Source of the DNA: Gallionella sp.
GTDB lineage: Bacteria > Pseudomonadota > Gammaproteobacteria > Burkholderiales > Gallionellaceae
DNA: 7,806 nt
NCBI GenBank assembly: GCA_030690245.1
Contig: JAUYGW010000150.1
Coordinates: 1 to 7,806 of the forward strand
Direction: 5' to 3'
The notes beneath the pieces were generated by a model that did no database searches, was not told where the DNA came from, and saw nothing but the letters and a program-made list of their open reading frames with translations. The translations under genes and the position numbers were made by a program. Of the stretch, positions 7,166 through 7,806 are shown one piece after another. Within the stretch, counting starts at the first letter, position 1, and every line of letters begins with the position of its first letter.

Positions 7166-7185
7166 GCGCACCGGACAAGGTGCGC
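7166..7185 (-). promoter_or_regulatory. Palindrome over the predicted alaS transcription start, candidate operator
   Basis: On the minus strand GCGCACC (7185-7179) and GGTGCGC (7172-7166) are exact inverted repeats separated by six bases. The first arm abuts the -10 element, so a start about 7 bases downstream of the -10 falls at the edge of this arm. E. coli AlaRS is known to repress its own gene by binding a palindrome flanking the transcription start. The location here is the same; the sequence was not compared. It could alternatively act as a 5'-UTR hairpin. Confidence 0.5.
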
Positions 7186-7194
7186 ATCATACCA
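7186..7194 (-). promoter_or_regulatory. Extended -10 promoter of alaS
   Basis: The minus strand reads TGGTATGAT, matching the extended -10 form TGnTATAAT at all but one position. No convincing -35 hexamer is present at 16-18 bp, as is usual for extended -10 promoters. The predicted leader is about 70 bases to the ATG at 7109, and the start would fall within the adjacent palindrome. Confidence 0.55.
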
Positions 7195-7243
7195 CGCGCG
7201 GCCTTGGCAGCTATATCACGGACAGGAAGGAAGGCAGTTTGTG

Positions 7244-7295
7244 TAGGGTGCAATACCCTGTCCTGAGCTTGTCGAAGGGCAACGGGCATTGCACC
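7244..7295. repeat. Composite intergenic repeat, copy 2, upstream of alaS
   Basis: The arms GGTGCAATACCC (7247-7258) and GGGCATTGCACC (7284-7295) pair at 11 of 12 positions. They enclose CCTGTCCTGAGCTTGTCGAAG (7257-7277), which differs from the core before waaF (458-478) at only two positions and has the same orientation. Both copies also begin with GTAGG. The element may extend to about 7327, where the sequence ends in CACTAC. It lies between the toxin stop and the alaS promoter and could act as a transcription barrier or processing site. Confidence 0.65.
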
Positions 7296-7334
7296 ATTTT
7301 CCGTAAAACATCCGGTGCAAGGCACTACGCGGGT

Positions 7335-7634
7335 TCAGCGATGCTTCAGGCGGGCACGCCAATAATTTGGCCGTTTCCTTTGATGTGCCACAGCGACAAG
7401 AACAATGGTGTCTGTTTCAATCGCATAGAAAAGGTTGTACGAAAAGTGACGCAGCACTTTCTTGCGAATGTTCGCCCGATGGGCCTGCGAAGCGAGAGGA
7501 AACTCAACTATCTCATCAACCGCTTTATGCACCGTGGCGATGAACGACAAACCGACCCCGGCAGCTTCGCTCTCGTAATACCGTGCAGCCTCCCGGAATT
7601 CCTCATCCGCCCCGGGCAAAAACTCGACCTTCAC
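7335..7634 (-). CDS. RelE/ParE-family toxin of a type II toxin-antitoxin pair
   Basis: The 99-residue product begins MKVEFLPGADEEFREAARYYE, the typical first strand and helix of RelE/ParE toxins, and continues with a helix (FIATVHKAVDEIVEFP), the basic strand RKKVLRHFSYNLFYAI and the late strand IVLVAVAHQRKRPNYW. This order matches the family fold; length is typical. Whether it cuts ribosome-bound mRNA (RelE) or poisons gyrase (ParE) cannot be told from sequence, though the FSYNLFYAIE segment and the partner antitoxin are common in the ParE-like group. I chose GTG 7634 because it overlaps the antitoxin stop as GTGA and gives the family N-terminus. A TTG at 7658 would add eight unsupported residues. 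The likely mechanism is translational coupling to the antitoxin, keeping the toxin below antitoxin level. The reading frame is intact. Confidence 0.87.
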   Translation of the reverse strand: MKVEFLPGADEEFREAARYYESEAAGVGLSFIATVHKAVDEIVEFPLASQAHRANIRKKVLRHFSYNLFYAIETDTIVLVAVAHQRKRPNYWRARLKHR

Positions 7635-7806
7635 GACAGCTCGGAAATAGCGCGGCAAAACACCTCATCCGCAGGAATGCCCTGCACGCGCCCCGCACGG
7701 TAGCCTTCAAGACGGCGCTCAGCTTCATCCAGCCACAACCGCTCCACTTCAGAAGGCGTGGGCTCATCCAAACTCAATAGCAGCTTGCCCGCCAACAATG
7801 CCCTGT
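7631..7806 (-). CDS. Antitoxin (putative addiction module component), 3' part
   Basis: The visible 57 C-terminal residues run from RALLAGKLLLSLDEP to the TGA at 7633-7631; the 5' end lies beyond the window. LLLSLDEP, then WLDEAERRLEGYRAGRVQGIP and EVFCRAISEL, match the short antitoxins of the Unstab_antitox/addiction module component family. These pair with RelE/ParE-like toxins in the order antitoxin then toxin. The C-terminal helix is expected to wrap around the toxin. It overlaps the toxin gene by 4 bp. The promoter and any operator are outside the window, so autoregulation cannot be judged. Confidence 0.82.
   Translation of the reverse strand, partial: RALLAGKLLLSLDEPTPSEVERLWLDEAERRLEGYRAGRVQGIPADEVFCRAISELS

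Noticed and set aside
7110..7325. N-terminal extension of alaS to 7325
   Set aside because: It would translate the repeat and promoter region; the family N-terminus begins at MKSSEIRQ.
7113..7703. Plus-strand open frame of about 196 codons across the alaS leader and toxin gene
   Set aside because: It crosses the intergenic repeat and runs antisense to the RelE/ParE toxin, with no ribosome site or domain.

Overview
The window (about 60% G+C by eye) reads as ordinary chromosomal DNA from a betaproteobacterium. The gene content, the gene order ilvE – small CHCC zinc-finger gene – waaF, and the style of the intergenic repeats suggest Nitrosomonadales, perhaps the Gallionellaceae. That placement comes from memory of family sequences and no search was run. 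Most genes are housekeeping. I found no clearly new multi-gene system, but several local structures deserve a second look.

Left part, plus strand (1-3992). The window opens in the 3' end of ilvE, which has an in-frame TAA and a tight cluster of T-directed differences from the expected sequence. A small zf-CHCC gene follows, coupled to the ilvE stop. A roughly 100-bp composite inverted-repeat element then lies directly before waaF (LPS heptosyltransferase II). Next, 14 bp after waaF, is an AlgC-type phosphomannomutase/phosphoglucomutase whose 5' end contains an in-frame palindromic repeat. Both enzymes serve cell-envelope sugar metabolism. After 81 bp comes a YcgR-like PilZ protein, a probable cyclic-di-GMP receptor.

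Right part, minus strand (7806 down to 4005). In transcription order it holds a partial antitoxin gene, a RelE/ParE toxin gene overlapping it by 4 bp, a 225-bp spacer, alaS (alanyl-tRNA synthetase) and a single-domain response regulator whose Shine-Dalgarno sequence overlaps the alaS stop. The spacer carries a second copy of the repeat core seen before waaF, a good extended -10 promoter for alaS, and a palindrome over the predicted transcription start. That layout recalls the autoregulatory site described for E. coli alaS. The response regulator and the PilZ gene converge, separated by 12 bp, over a nested hairpin.

Recurring theme: short palindromic sequences sit at or inside gene boundaries (before waaF, inside the mutase N-terminus, inside alaS, before alaS). 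In two cases they change what is translated, or how it starts.
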